64,000 bases of DNA, from assembly GCA_963797535.1 (NCBI GenBank), contig CAWCPQ010000001.1:1116001-1180000 (forward strand), given 5' to 3'. Source of the DNA: JAWWOL01 sp963797535 (GTDB taxonomy: Bacteria; Actinomycetota; Actinomycetes; JAWWOL01). This document shows, one piece after another, positions 27,759-35,829 of the stretch. Made by a program: the position numbers and the translations under genes. Numbering within the stretch: the first letter of the stretch is position 1; each line of letters starts with the position of its first letter. The notes under the pieces were generated by a model. That model worked only from the letters and a program-made list of their open reading frames with translations. It ran no database searches and was not told the origin of the DNA.

Positions 27759-28848
27759 TCAACCAGCCGTCTCGCGGTACGTGCGGGCGGCACCGTTGCC
27801 GGCCGAACGAGGGTCGACGTAGTCCGGAGCAGTGAGCCCCAGACGACGCATTGCTGTCCCCGTCAGCGCTTCTCTGATACAGCGATGTGCGAGTAGTGCG
27901 GTGATGCTGTTCCCCGAGTCGTACGGCGGGCTGACCTCCACCACGTCCATCCCGACGATGCCGACCTCAGCCGACAGCCGTCGTACGGCGCGAAGCAGCT
28001 CAGCGCTGGTCAGTCCCCCGGGTTCCGGCGTGCCGGTCCCCGGGGCGAACGCCGGGTCACAGGCGTCCACATCCACTGACAGATAAAGGAAGTCGGCCTG
28101 GTCGAGCGCCTCGTCGATGGCGCGCTCGAGGACCTTGTCGAACCCGTCCTGGCGAATCTCCGCCATGAAGTGGGTACGCATCTCGTTGTCGTCCATCCAG
28201 TCGAGGATGTCCTGACCGGGCCAGTAGCCGCGCAGGCCGACCTGGACGAAGTTGCGTCCCGGTACGGCGCCGCTCTCGATCAGGCGCCGCATCGGAGTTC
28301 CGTGCCCGGCAAGGTTTCCGCGCATGTCCGGCGCGGTGTCGGCGTGTGCGTCGAAGTGCACGATGCCGACCTTGCCGTAGCCGTAGTGATCGGCCACCGC
28401 TGTGGCGACCGGCCAGGTGATGCCGTGGTCGCCACCCATCACGATGGGCAGGGCACCCGTACCCACGATCTCCCCGATGAAGGAGCGAATCGCGTCGAAG
28501 GTCTCGTGGGTGCTGCCAGGCAGGATGTCGGAGTCGCCGTAGTCGCACACCTTCAGGTGCTCCAACGGATCCACGCGTACATCGAGGTGCGGCAACGACA
28601 TGCCGTAGCCGCCGATGTAGTCGCACGAACGGATCGCCATCGGACCGAGGTGCGTGCCCGACCGTGCCGTGACCGTCCCGTCCCACGGCACACCGCACAC
28701 TGCCGCGTCCATCGGCTCCGGCGACGAGGTCCTCGGGGGTGAGGCACACCGGCAGCTTCATGAACGTCTGGATGCCGTGCACGCCGAGCTCTCGGTCGGT
28801 GCGGTTGACGTACATGGGGCCCGGAGTGCGCGGGCTCTCGTTGCTCAT
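27759..28848 (-). CDS. Ureohydrolase (agmatinase/guanidine hydrolase-like), frameshifted
   Basis: Mn/Ni-dependent hydrolase that splits a guanidino group to urea plus amine or ammonia. The metal motifs are all present: GGDHGITW, HFDAHADT and SVDVDACDPAFAPGTGTPE. The true start is ATG 28848, overlapping the permease stop (ATGA), with N-terminus MSNESPRTPGPMYVNRTDRE. One extra base at about 28712-28720 separates TPEDLVAG from MDAAVCGVPWDG; repaired length is 362 aa. Because the operon carries a guanidine-I riboswitch, guanidine hydrolase (GdmH-like) activity is a good candidate. Agmatinase or guanidinobutyrase are alternatives. Confidence 0.85.
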
Positions 28849-29841
28849 ACGTTGATTCTCGGATCCGCGACGGCTTGCAGGATGTCGACCACGGTGTTGA
28901 TGACGACGTAGCCAATGCCCAGCAGCAAGGTCACACCGGCGATCGCCGGGAAGTCGTCCACCGGCAGGCTTTGCGCGGTGTACTGACCAAGACCCGGCCA
29001 GGCGAAGATCTGCTCGATGACGAGCACGCCGGCGAACATCAGGCCGATCTGCAGGCCGATCATGGACAGCGCCGGGCCGATCGAGTTGCGCAGCACGTGG
29101 TGACGCATCACCCGTTGTTCGGTCAAGCCCTTTGGCTCGTGCGGTACGGACGTAGTCCGTCTGCATCGTGGTGACCAGGCTCGACCGCAGCACCCGCCCG
29201 ATGGAGACCGCTGATCCCAGCGCGATGCAGACCGCCGGCAGGAGCAAGTGCTGAAGCGAGTTGAAGTAGACGCCGACCTGACCGTGCAGCAAGGAATCCA
29301 CTGTCAGCAGGCCGGTCGGCCCTGTGGGTGCGTTTGCATAGTCGGTACGACCGGTGGCGGGCAGCCAGTTCAGGTGTTGGTAGAAGATGATGATCCCGCC
29401 GAGGGCGAGCAGGAAGGCCGGCGCTGAGGCTCCCGCCAGCAGCAGCCACCGGAAGAATCCGGCACCCGGCCAGTTGAGCGTCGTCGCGACGGCGAACAGG
29501 ACGCCCATGCCGATCGCGAGGACGACGGCGTACAGCGTCAGCTCCAGAGTCGCCGGGAGGAAGGTGCCGATGTCCGTGCTCACCGGCCGGCGGGTCCGGT
29601 AGGACATGCCCAGGTCCCCGTGCAGGAGACCGCCCACGTAGTGGAAGTACTGCGCCGTGATCGGCTGGTCGAGGTGGAGCGTGTGCCGCTCAGCAGCGAT
29701 CGCCGACTGAGAGGCGCCGGGTCCCAGCATGGTGTGGACCGGGTCGGCTGGGGATGCCTTCTGCAGCAGGAACAGTATCGCCGTCAGGGCGAGCAGGATC
29801 ACGACGACGGCGCCGAGGCGCTTGACGATCAGCATCAGCAT
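28845..29841 (-). CDS. ABC transporter permease, DppB type, frameshifted
   Basis: First membrane subunit of the family 5 importer, about 331 aa after repair, with six helices. It starts MLMLIVKRLGAVVVI with GGAGG 6 bases upstream. The coupling-loop EAA-like segment VRTARAKGL is followed, after a one-base insertion at about 29126-29133, by TEQRVMRHHVLRNSIGP in the correct frame. The tail LVDILQAVADPRI-like is normal (VVDILQAVADPRINV). Its stop overlaps the ureohydrolase start in ATGA, so transport and hydrolysis are translationally linked. Confidence 0.88.
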
Positions 29842-29869
29842 GACGAGCCTCCTCTCCGCGTGAGCGCGT

Positions 29870-30739
29870 TCATCGGTGAGCCATCAGGTTGCGAATGCCG
29901 TCGCCGGCCAGGTTGGCGGCAAGGGCGAGCAGGGCAACAGCAACGCCCGGCATGACAGGGATCCACCAGTCCTGCAGGAGATAGCTGAGGTTGCGCGCCG
30001 TGTCAGCGCCCAGCTCCGGCGCCGGCGCGGAGGCACCGAGACCCAGGAAGGACAGGCCGGCCAGGGTGAGCACCAGGTTGCCGATATCGAGACTGGCTGT
30101 GGTGCCGGCCGACGGGACCGCGCCCGGCAGCAGATGTCTCAGTGCCACGCGACTTTGCCCGGAACCGGCCAGCTTCGCGGCCTCGACGTGGGGCCGCGCA
30201 GCAAGGGTTCGCACCTCACCTCGAACGATCCGGGCGTAGAACGGCCACCACACGATCGAGACCGCCAGCAACGTGTGGGTGAGACCACCGCCGAGGGCAG
30301 CGACCACGGCGATGGCGACGATGGGTGCTGGCAGCGCAAGGAATCCGTCGGTCACCCGCATCAGCACGTTGTCGACCCAGCCGCCCCTGGCGCCGGCGAT
30401 CAGCCCGATGATGCCGCCGACCAACAGCCCCAGGGCAACCACGGCCAGGGCGGCCAGCCAGCTCGAGCGCAGGCCGTACAGAACCCGGCTCAGCACGTCG
30501 CGCCCGACCGTGTCGGTGCCGAGGATGAACCCACCGCTGAGCGGCTTGAGCTCCGGCTGACCAACCGGTGCCAGCGGGTCGTACGGCGCGAGAAGCGGTG
30601 CTGACAAGGCGATCAGGGTGACCACGCCGATCAAGCTGGCCATGGCGATGTCGAGCTTCTTGTTCGGCCGGCCGCGGGCAGGCTTGGCGGGTCCGCGGCG
30701 GGTCGGCTGTACGGGTACGTAGGCCTCGGCGACTGCCAT
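29870..30739 (-). CDS. ABC transporter permease, DppC type
   Basis: Second membrane subunit, 289 aa. The N-terminus is Pro/Lys-rich (RRGPAKPARGRPNKK). Helices follow, with the hallmark HILGTD-type segment FILGTDTVGRDVLSRVLYG and the coupling loop EAAKLAGSGQSRVALRHLLP. The start at 30739 lies one base after the ATPase stop and has GGGGAG upstream. A 28-base gap separates it from the DppB-type gene. It works with the fused ATPase and the binding lipoprotein downstream. Confidence 0.92.
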   Translation of the reverse strand: MAVAEAYVPVQPTRRGPAKPARGRPNKKLDIAMASLIGVVTLIALSAPLLAPYDPLAPVGQPELKPLSGGFILGTDTVGRDVLSRVLYGLRSSWLAALAVVALGLLVGGIIGLIAGARGGWVDNVLMRVTDGFLALPAPIVAIAVVAALGGGLTHTLLAVSIVWWPFYARIVRGEVRTLAARPHVEAAKLAGSGQSRVALRHLLPGAVPSAGTTASLDIGNLVLTLAGLSFLGLGASAPAPELGADTARNLSYLLQDWWIPVMPGVAVALLALAANLAGDGIRNLMAHR

Positions 30740-30740
30740 C

Positions 30741-32813
30741 TCAGAGCTCCCCTGGTCGAATGCAGGCCACGCGGCGCTGGCCGTAGTCGGGCAGGTCGTC
30801 CGCACCTGCGGACAGCCGCTCGAGCTTGACGTCGAGGCTCGGCTGCGAACAGTCCTCGATCGCCAGGGGGCAACGTGGGTGGAAGGAGCAGCCGTTGGGC
30901 GGCGAGAGCGGGCTCGCCGGTTCGCCCTTGAGCGCCGGTGGATCGACGCCGAAGTCGGGTACGGCGGCCAGCAAAGCCTTGGTGTACGGGTGTTTCGGTG
31001 CGCGGATCAGCGCCTCAGCCTCACCGATCTCGACGATGCGGCCGAGGTACATCACCGCGATCCGGTCGGCGATGACCCTCGCGACGGACAGGTCGTGCGT
31101 GACGAACACGACCGCCATGTTCAGCTCGCGACGCAGCTGCTGGATCAAGTTGAGGACGGTCGCAGCGAGGGAGACATCGAGCGCCGACGTTGGCTCGTCG
31201 CAGAGCAGGATGCGCGGCGGGACAACGGTCGCACGAGCGAGGGCCACCCGCTGCCGCTGGCCACCGGAGAGCTCTCCGGTCCTGGCATCAGCGACGATGT
31301 CCGGCAGCCCCACCTTGTTGAGCGCGGCGAGCATCCGCTCCTTGCGTACGGCCTTGGGCAGGCCCTCGGTCCGCAGCCGCTCGTCGATCAGGTCGCCCAC
31401 CGTCATCCAGGGCGTGAGCGAGGCACCGGCGTCCTGGAAGACCATCTGCGGGCGGCCACCGTCGGCGATCGTGACCTGACCCGACTCGTGAGTCTCCAGC
31501 CCCGCCATCACCCGCAGCAACGTGGACTTGCCGGAGCCGCTCTCGCCGACGATGGCGATCGACTCGCCCACGCCGACTTCCAGGCTGATCCGGCGCAGGG
31601 CCTGCAGCTTGACCTTGCCACCTCGACCAGCCTTGACCTTGAACGACTTGTCGACGTCGGTGAGGCGGGCTGCCGAGTGGGGATCGAGCTCGGCGCTCGG
31701 CTCCACTTCTTCGAGGATCTCCACCGGGGGCGTCGCGGGCACGAGGCTGAGCAGCGGCGCCTCGGTCGGCAGCGCGAGAGCAGCCAGCTCAGCGACCAGG
31801 GGCAGCGGCGCAAAGCACGCCCGTGCGTGCACGTGGAATGCGTCCTGCGCCTTCGCCATTGCCGTGGTGTCAGGCAAAGTCGTGGTGCACTCGTCCATGA
31901 CGAGCGAGCACCGGGCCGCGTACGCGCAGCCCGTCGGCGGGTTGGTCGGGTCCGGCGCGCCACCGGCCAAAGCCAGCACCGGACGGGTCCGGTCGGTGGT
32001 CAGGGACAGTCGCGACCGGATGAGACCCACGGTGTACGGGTGGGCAGGCTCGCGCAGCATCGTCGCCGTCGGCCCGACCTCGGCGATCCGGCCCGAGTAC
32101 ATCACGGCGACCCGGTCGGCGACCTGAGCCGCGACACCGAGGTCGTGGGTGATCAGCAGGACGCTGCACCCCACCTCGTCGCGAAGCCCGCGCAAGAGGT
32201 TGAGCACCTGAGCCTGGACCGTGACGTCCAGTGCAGTGGTCGGTTCGTCAGCCACCAGCAGGGCGGGGTCGCCGGCGACGGCCATGGCGATCATCACGCG
32301 CTGGCGAAGTCCGCCGGACAGCTCGTGCGGATAGCTCGCCATCCGCCGGTCGGGCTCCGGGATCCCCACGGCACGCAGCAGTCTGAGCGCCTCGGCGCCG
32401 GAGCCAGCAGCCTCGGCGACCTGCCGGCCGATCCGCATCGTCGGGTTGAGGGAGGTCATCGGGTCCTGGAAGACCGCTCCCATGTGCACCTTGCGCACGG
32501 CGCGCCGGGTCTCGGGACTGCTGGTCAACATGTCGACGCCGGCCACGCTGACCGCGCCACTTGTGACCGGCTGCGAGCCCTCGGGCAGCAACCCGAGCAG
32601 GGCCAGGCTCATCACGCTCTTGCCCGAGCCGGATTCGCCTACGAGGCCGAGGATCTCGCCTTCCGCGATCTCCAGGTCAACCCCTCGCACCGCGTAGATC
32701 TTGCGGCCGTTGCGGGTGAACTCGACGTGGAGGTCTCGTACGACTGCGACAGCGTCCTCGGGTGCGGCATCAACGACAGCAGCAGACTCGGCGATCTCGG
32801 CAGGCTGGGACAT
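30741..32813 (-). CDS. Fused double ABC ATPase of the family 5 importer (DppD-DppF type)
   Basis: A 690-aa energy subunit containing both ATPases in one chain. Domain 1 has Walker A GESGSGKS (59-66), signature LSGGLRQRV and Walker B LLVADEPT, followed by the oligopeptide-type Cys tail GCAYAARCSLVMDEC. A linker leads to domain 2 with GESGSGKST, LSGGQRQRV, ILLCDEPT and a second Cys tail GCSFHPRCPLAIEDC; these tails often bind an iron-sulphur cluster. The start at 32813 is fixed by its one-base overlap (TGATG) with the leader-peptide stop. It is the first structural gene behind the guanidine-I riboswitch. Confidence 0.93.
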   Translation of the reverse strand: MSQPAEIAESAAVVDAAPEDAVAVVRDLHVEFTRNGRKIYAVRGVDLEIAEGEILGLVGESGSGKSVMSLALLGLLPEGSQPVTSGAVSVAGVDMLTSSPETRRAVRKVHMGAVFQDPMTSLNPTMRIGRQVAEAAGSGAEALRLLRAVGIPEPDRRMASYPHELSGGLRQRVMIAMAVAGDPALLVADEPTTALDVTVQAQVLNLLRGLRDEVGCSVLLITHDLGVAAQVADRVAVMYSGRIAEVGPTATMLREPAHPYTVGLIRSRLSLTTDRTRPVLALAGGAPDPTNPPTGCAYAARCSLVMDECTTTLPDTTAMAKAQDAFHVHARACFAPLPLVAELAALALPTEAPLLSLVPATPPVEILEEVEPSAELDPHSAARLTDVDKSFKVKAGRGGKVKLQALRRISLEVGVGESIAIVGESGSGKSTLLRVMAGLETHESGQVTIADGGRPQMVFQDAGASLTPWMTVGDLIDERLRTEGLPKAVRKERMLAALNKVGLPDIVADARTGELSGGQRQRVALARATVVPPRILLCDEPTSALDVSLAATVLNLIQQLRRELNMAVVFVTHDLSVARVIADRIAVMYLGRIVEIGEAEALIRAPKHPYTKALLAAVPDFGVDPPALKGEPASPLSPPNGCSFHPRCPLAIEDCSQPSLDVKLERLSAGADDLPDYGQRRVACIRPGEL

Positions 32814-32899
32814 CACACCCGCCCCCGAGTGGCTGGGGTGAGCGCCGGGAAGCCAACGCCACCACCGGGACACAGCGTCTTGTCAAAACAGCGAGACAT
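32813..32899 (-). CDS. 28-residue leader peptide ORF
   Basis: ATG at 32899 is preceded by a strong GGAGG at 6 bases spacing. The peptide begins MSRCFDKTLCPGGG and ends TPATRGRV. Its TGA overlaps the ATPase ATG (TGATG), a classic termination-reinitiation arrangement. It lies downstream of the riboswitch aptamer, so the ribosome site likely to be controlled is that of this leader. It has two Cys and a Gly-Gly-Gly run; no homology is known to me. Confidence 0.65.
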   Translation of the reverse strand: MSRCFDKTLCPGGGVGFPALTPATRGRV

Positions 32900-32950
32900 C
32901 CGTCACCTCCGACGTACGGGTGCCGACCAGGGAGCAGCCGGCGACGACTG

Positions 32951-33060
32951 TCTCCCGGGTTTTTATCCCGCCGTGGAGCGGATCTGCCGGGCCGTCCGGC
33001 TGACTCGCCTGTACCTCTCGGTCCAGGCCCCCGATCTCTCGACCGGAGCGGAACCCTAGG
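32951..33060 (-). promoter_or_regulatory. Guanidine-I (ykkC) riboswitch aptamer
   Basis: On the minus strand the conserved blocks of the ykkC/guanidine-I aptamer appear in order. CTAGGGTTCCG is at 33059-33049, CTGGACCGAGAG follows about 25 bases later, and ACGGCGGGATAAAAACCCG then GGGAGA ends at 32951. These are the diagnostic sequences of this class, which turns genes on when free guanidinium binds. The aptamer lies about 50 bases before the leader-peptide start and 138 bases before the ABC ATPase. After the last stem, CTCCC near 32930 can pair with the aptamer's GGGAG, a plausible switch. Confidence 0.93.
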
Positions 33061-33156
33061 TACGCCCCACCTCAGTGGGTCGAGTTCATCTCACCGCCCG
33101 CATGTGTCCCGTCATTTCCGTTCATGTGTCGGTCGTGTGAACACTGGTCCCGCGGG

Positions 33157-33669
33157 TCAGGTCACCAGGCCCAAGACGCTTGACGCGACCGCGCCGATGT
33201 CCACGACACCAGAGGTATCCACCTCGATCAGTGGCCCGACGCCGAGCGGTGCGACCGGTACGCCCCACAACTCCTCGTCCGTACGCAATTCGTCGAAATG
33301 ACCCGGATCGCGGCACCGTGAGCGATATCGCTGCCTGGCCACCTCGACCGGAACGAGACAGCGCACCTCGACCAGCTCGCCGGGCAGCGTACGGACCAGA
33401 GGTTCGGTGTACGGGAACCACGTGCTGTCCAGCACCGCCCCTGGCTTCGTCTTCGCCAGCCGCAGCAGCTCCAGGACCGCTTCCCTGCCGAGGCCGCGTG
33501 ACTCCTCGACACTGCCGGGCCGACCACGGCTGCGCATCAGGAGCTCCTTGACCACGTCCTTGGACAGCAGCGCAGTGCCGAGCTCAGCCGCCAGCGCCCC
33601 GGCCAGGGTGGTCTTTCCCGAACCGGGCCAGCCGCCGACCAGGACGAATACGCCGGCCGCACCGTCCAC
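33157..33669 (-). CDS. P-loop AAA kinase (zeta-toxin/gluconokinase-like)
   Basis: A 170-aa small ATP-dependent kinase. The P-loop GGWPGSGKTT is at about 12-21, followed by LSKDVVKELLMRSRG, a lid with Arg residues (ARQRYRSRCRDPGHFD) and a DSTWF strand. The GTG at 33669 is chosen because GGAGGGG precedes it; an ATG at 33744 would overlap the upp start codon on the other strand. The substrate is unknown. It ends 97 bases before the riboswitch and reads the same way, so it may contribute read-through to the operon. Confidence 0.75.
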   Translation of the reverse strand: MDGAAGVFVLVGGWPGSGKTTLAGALAAELGTALLSKDVVKELLMRSRGRPGSVEESRGLGREAVLELLRLAKTKPGAVLDSTWFPYTEPLVRTLPGELVEVRCLVPVEVARQRYRSRCRDPGHFDELRTDEELWGVPVAPLGVGPLIEVDTSGVVDIGAVASSVLGLVT

Positions 33670-33742
33670 CAGGGTCCCCTCCTCGCCCGCAACCGCGTCG
33701 GCCGCCGGCCACAATAGGGCGGCGTCGCCCCATACTGAGGCC

Positions 33743-34384
33743 ATGCGACTTCTGGTGATCGATCATCCGCTCGTCGCCCACAAGGTGACGGCCCTGCGCG
33801 ACATCCGTACCGACTCGCCCACGTTTCGCCGGCTGGTCGACGAGCTGGTCACCCTGCTGGCGTACGAGGCAACCCGCGACGTGCGAACCGAGACGGTCGA
33901 GGTGACCACACCGGTGGCAGCGACCATCGGGGTCAGGCTCGGTCGCCCGACGCCACTCGTGGTGCCGGTTCTCCGGGCCGGCCTGGGCATGCTCGACGGC
34001 ATGGCTCGGCTGCTGCCCAGCGCCGAGGTCGGCTTCCTGGGCATGGTGCGCAACGAGGAGACACTGCAGCCGTCGATGTACGCGAGCCGCATGCCCGACG
34101 ACCTCAGCGGCCGCGAGGTGTTCGTGCTCGACCCGATGCTCGCCACCGGCGGCACCCTCGCAGCGACCGTCGACCTGATGCTCGAACGGGGGGCTGCCGC
34201 CGTCACCTGCATCACGCTGCTTGCCGCCCCCGAAGGGATCGCCGCCATGCGCCAGAGCCTGGGCGACCAGCCGACCCCCGTCACGCTGGTGACGGCGGCC
34301 CTGGACGAGCGGCTCAACGACAAGGGCTACATCGTGCCGGGGCTGGGAGACGCCGGCGACCGGTTGTACGGCAGCGTCGGCTGA
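33743..34384 (+). CDS. upp: Uracil phosphoribosyltransferase
   Basis: Converts uracil and PRPP to UMP for pyrimidine salvage. 213 aa, standard length. It has LVIDHPLVAHKVTALRD at the N-terminus, VPVLRAGLGMLDGM, the PRPP-binding loop VLDPMLATGGTLAATVDLM and GYIVPGLGDAGDRLYG at the C-terminus. The start at 33743 is defined by the family's N-terminus. It precedes the nucleoside uptake genes, fitting a shared role in pyrimidine recovery. Confidence 0.96.
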   Translation: MRLLVIDHPLVAHKVTALRDIRTDSPTFRRLVDELVTLLAYEATRDVRTETVEVTTPVAATIGVRLGRPTPLVVPVLRAGLGMLDGMARLLPSAEVGFLGMVRNEETLQPSMYASRMPDDLSGREVFVLDPMLATGGTLAATVDLMLERGAAAVTCITLLAAPEGIAAMRQSLGDQPTPVTLVTAALDERLNDKGYIVPGLGDAGDRLYGSVG

Positions 34385-34585
34385 GGACCTCCCTCCCTCT
34401 CGCAGGAACATTTACGGGCGCTGGGTGCCGTTGTCGGACGACCTCGCGGCGCGTGCGGTGGTAACAGTTAGGTTTCCTCTGTCCCGCTGCTCGCGAACGC
34501 GGGTCCTGCGGGGCTAGGGTGGCCGGGTCGTCCACTCCGGTGACCGCCTGGCCCGTGGCCCGGCAGCCAAGTAAAGGAGAACTCC

Positions 34586-35698
34586 GTGCGCACCTCCCGT
34601 GCGATTCGTCTCGCGGCCGTCGGACTGGTCTCGGCCATGTCCGTGGCGGCCTGTGGCAGCAACAGCTCCACCGGCGCCGGCGCCGGCTCGTCCAGCACCA
34701 GCGCGGCCGCGACCAGCGCGGCTGCCTCTGCCGCGACCAGCACCGGCGCCTCGGCCAGCGCCGCTCCGGTGAAGAGCAACGCCAAGGTCGGGCTCGTGTT
34801 CGATATCGGCGGCAAGGGCGACAAGTCGTTCAACGACTCCGCGGACGCCGGCCTGATGAAGGCAGCAAAGGACCTGGGCGTCACCACCAAGGAGCTCACC
34901 CCGAACAGCACCGGCAGCGACCGCCAGACCCTGCTGACGCTGCTCGCCGCGGGCGGCTACAACCCGATCATTGCCGTCGGCTACTCGTTCGAGGACGGGA
35001 TGAAGAAGGTCGCGGCGGCCTACCCACACGTCAACTTCGCGATCATCGACGACGTGGTCGACCTGCCCAACGTCGCCTCGCTCACCTTCGCGGCCAACGA
35101 GAGCTCCTACGTCGTGGGTGCCATCGCAGCACTGAAGTCCAAGACCGGCCAGGTCGGCTTCATCGGTGGCGTTGACGTGCCGTTGCTCCAGTCGTTCCAG
35201 GCCGGCTTCGACGCGGGCGCCAAGCACGCCAACCCCAGCATCAAGATCGACGACACCTACCTGTCCGAGCCGCCGGACCAGAGCGGATTCTCCGCCCCGG
35301 ACAAGGCCAAGGAAGCGGCCAAGGGCATGTACGACAAGGGCGCTGACGTCATCTACACCGCGGCTGGAGGCTCGGGCGCCGGTGCCTTCACCGCCGCCAA
35401 GACCGCTGGCAAGTGGGCGATCGGTGTCGACTCCGACCAGTACCTCACCGCCGACGCGGCGGTGAAGAGCGTCATCATCACCTCTGCGCTCAAGCGGGTC
35501 GACCAGGCCGTCTACCTGTTCATCAAGGACTTCGCCGCCGGCAAGAAGGACAGCGGGGTGCAGGTCTTCAACCTCAAGAACGGCGGTGTCGGCTACGCCA
35601 CCTCCGGCGGCCAGGTCGACGACCTCAAGTCCAAGATCGACGCCATCGAGGCCGACATCGCGAGCGGCAAGATCGTCGTACCGGACAAGACCAAGTAG
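34586..35698 (+). CDS. BMP-family nucleoside-binding lipoprotein (ABC transporter)
   Basis: Extracellular binding subunit of a BmpA/PnrA-type nucleoside importer. 370 aa, GTG start at 34586 with AAAGGAGA 5 bases upstream. The lipobox is SVAACGS, followed by a long Ser/Ala/Thr linker (about 25-65) and a periplasmic-binding fold: LVFDIGGKGDKSFNDSADAG, VGYSFEDGMKKVA, VGFIGGVDVPLLQSFQAGFDAGAK, IGVDSDQY. The 201-base upstream gap holds its promoter, with no clear operator. A strong terminator follows, so it is probably made in excess over the transporter core. Confidence 0.92.
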   Translation: MRTSRAIRLAAVGLVSAMSVAACGSNSSTGAGAGSSSTSAAATSAAASAATSTGASASAAPVKSNAKVGLVFDIGGKGDKSFNDSADAGLMKAAKDLGVTTKELTPNSTGSDRQTLLTLLAAGGYNPIIAVGYSFEDGMKKVAAAYPHVNFAIIDDVVDLPNVASLTFAANESSYVVGAIAALKSKTGQVGFIGGVDVPLLQSFQAGFDAGAKHANPSIKIDDTYLSEPPDQSGFSAPDKAKEAAKGMYDKGADVIYTAAGGSGAGAFTAAKTAGKWAIGVDSDQYLTADAAVKSVIITSALKRVDQAVYLFIKDFAAGKKDSGVQVFNLKNGGVGYATSGGQVDDLKSKIDAIEADIASGKIVVPDKTK

Positions 35699-35713
35699 GT
35701 CTTGCGTGCATGG

Positions 35714-35752
35714 GAGCCCGGGGCCGCGCGACACGCGGCCCCGGGCTCTTGT
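35714..35752 (+). terminator. Terminator between binding protein and transporter core
   Basis: A perfect 15-bp stem (GAGCCCGGGGCCGCG at 35714-35728 with its complement at 35734-35748) has a 5-base loop and is followed by TTGT. It lies 16 bases past the lipoprotein stop. Partial read-through would set the expected ratio of binding protein to transporter. Confidence 0.8.
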
Positions 35753-35829
35753 CATGACCGCCCTGGTGCGGTGTGCTGCGCACAACAAACTCCTCGGACC
35801 GGACCCGACACCCAAGCCTGGAGCGTGGC

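Noticed and set aside
33670..33744. Longer start (ATG 33744) for the AAA kinase
   Set aside because: It would share bases with the upp start codon on the other strand, whereas GTG 33669 has an excellent ribosome site and leaves room for a promoter.
34464..34482. Imperfect palindrome with ACAG/CTGT ends before the BMP lipoprotein gene
   Set aside because: Only four outer base pairs match; it does not resemble the ROK operator closely enough to call.
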